From positions 1-5,701 of the forward strand of contig JAGQOI010000052.1 in NCBI GenBank assembly GCA_020427625.1: 5,701 bases of DNA, in the 5' to 3' direction. The translations under genes were made by a program, and so were the position numbers. How positions within the stretch are numbered: position 1 is the stretch's first letter; each line of letters opens with the position of its first letter. This document shows positions 5,012 through 5,701 of the stretch, piece after piece. The notes beneath the pieces were generated by a model. That model saw only the letters and a program-made list of their open reading frames with translations, was not told where the DNA came from and did no database searches. Source of the DNA: Phycisphaerales bacterium (GTDB lineage Bacteria; Planctomycetota; Phycisphaerae; Phycisphaerales; SM1A02).

Positions 5012-5701
5012 ATGTCCACAGACGCCGCCCGCACCGAATGGTACGAGACCTCGGACGCCGAGGACTGGCTTCCGGCCAACGCGAAGACCATGCTCTCGGA
5101 GAACCCCGCCCGGAACGAATCCGCCTGGGCGCGCGTCGAACTCCAGCGTCGGCGCACGCCCGACGGTTCGTGGCAGGTCCACGGCCTGCTCCGCGCCTTC
5201 GACGCGGCGGGGACTCTGCGGGCGGAGATCACCTACGCCGACGGTGCGTTCGGCGGTCCAACGACGTTCTATCACGCGAACGGCCGGATCCTCCGCAGCA
5301 GCGTCCATCACGGCCACACCCTCGACGGCCCGATCGTGGAGTACGCCGACTCGGGCACGGTGATCCGAACCGCCATGTACCGCGGCGGCACGCGCGTCGG
5401 TCCGCAACGGACCTACTACGAGAGCGGACGGTTGAAGTACGAATCGCACTACGACGAGAACGGACGGATGCATGGGCACACGATCTCCTGGTCCGAGGAC
5501 GGCGCGGAGGTCGGTCGCGAAGTGGCCGTGCACGGTCGCACGGTGCTGTCGATCTCGTACGGGCCCGACGGTGATGTGACGAACGTCGTGGTCCCGATCG
5601 CCGAGGGCAGTCTCGTCGTGAGTCGACCGCGCGGGGAGAAGCAGATGATCATGTTGATCCCGAACGACAGTGACATCGAACATCCGGTCACGCTGCCCGA
5701 G
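5012..5701 (+). CDS. MORN-2 repeat protein (YwqK-like), N-terminal 230 aa, open at right edge
   Basis: The frame is open for 230 codons from ATG 5012 to the last base without a stop, so the C terminus is missing. There is no signal peptide or membrane segment; a cytoplasmic location is inferred. Residues 1-50 are polar and unassigned. From about residue 55 the protein is built of roughly 24-residue units with the pattern G-(x)n-[YH]-x-x-G-x-x-x-G-P-x-x-x-[YF]-x-x-x-G, the MORN-2 pattern found in YwqK-type proteins. In Bacillus, YwqK is described as the immunity partner of a toxin, but most members have no known function and many occur singly in planctomycetes. After the repeats, residues 188-230 (NVVVPIAEGSLVV onward) form a different, probably beta-rich segment. 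An in-frame GTG at 4997 could add five residues; neither start has a strong ribosome binding site. The repeat family is fairly sure; the role is unknown. Confidence 0.85.
   Translation, partial: MSTDAARTEWYETSDAEDWLPANAKTMLSENPARNESAWARVELQRRRTPDGSWQVHGLLRAFDAAGTLRAEITYADGAFGGPTTFYHANGRILRSSVHHGHTLDGPIVEYADSGTVIRTAMYRGGTRVGPQRTYYESGRLKYESHYDENGRMHGHTISWSEDGAEVGREVAVHGRTVLSISYGPDGDVTNVVVPIAEGSLVVSRPRGEKQMIMLIPNDSDIEHPVTLPE
5210..5572 (+). repeat. Tandem MORN-2 protein repeats, five units of 24-25 residues
   Basis: Unit-opening glycines fall at residues 67, 91, 115, 139 and 164 of the encoded protein, a spacing of 24, 24, 24 and 25. Typical units start GTLRAEITYADGAFGGP, GRILRSSVHHGHTLDGP and GTVIRTAMYRGGTRVGP. 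Divergence is high, so this is an old protein-level repeat rather than a recent DNA duplication. The last unit is degenerate, and a possible partial unit precedes residue 67 (VHGLLRAFDAAG). Confidence 0.75.

Noticed and set aside
4918..5232. An upstream extension of the pseudopilin-like gene to an ATG at 5232.
   Set aside because: It would be antisense to the MORN-repeat gene and would place a signal peptide internally; the perfect GGAGGT before ATG 4917 settles the start.

Overview
This is a GC-rich, fully coding stretch of a bacterial chromosome. Six protein genes fill almost all of it, and the longest gap is under 100 bp. A family S1 sulfatase with a signal peptide, a DUF4091/GH123-type glycosidase, a pseudopilin-like secreted protein and a MORN-2 repeat protein together suggest a planctomycete, possibly Phycisphaerae-like. 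That placement rests on gene content and base composition, not on a marker gene. I see no RNA gene, insertion sequence, CRISPR array or phage gene.

Layout: (1) Positions 1-1125 on the minus strand hold tryptophan 2,3-dioxygenase (GTG start at 1125). It is followed 31 bp downstream by the N-terminal Rossmann part of a saccharopine-dehydrogenase-like oxidoreductase that runs off the left edge. Both have clear Shine-Dalgarno sequences and look like one transcript. (2) At 1126-1213 there is a divergent gap of 88 bp. (3) Positions 1214-2884 on the plus strand hold a secreted DUF4091/GH123-like glycoside hydrolase. (4) Positions 2885-4405 on the minus strand hold a secreted sulfatase whose stop codon directly abuts the hydrolase stop codon, tail to tail with no spacer. 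(5) Positions 4420-4917 on the minus strand hold a small secreted protein resembling the globular part of a type II secretion pseudopilin. It lies 14 bp upstream of the sulfatase and is probably in its operon. (6) At 4918-5011 there is a second divergent gap. (7) From 5012 to the right edge, on the plus strand, is a MORN-2 repeat protein, open at the end.

How the genes may work together: the hydrolase and the sulfatase are both predicted to be exported. The sulfatase has features I associate with the S1_16 group, which includes 4-O-sulfatases acting on galactose/GalNAc, and characterised GH123 enzymes are beta-N-acetylgalactosaminidases. A shared role in sulfated GalNAc-containing glycan breakdown is therefore a reasonable hypothesis, though unproven. 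The tryptophan dioxygenase/saccharopine-dehydrogenase-like pair is a separate metabolic unit whose second step is not known to me.

I found no strong evidence of a wholly new defence or mobile system. The points most worth a second look are the dioxygenase-oxidoreductase pairing, the abutting hydrolase-sulfatase pair and the pilin-like protein lacking a prepilin leader.
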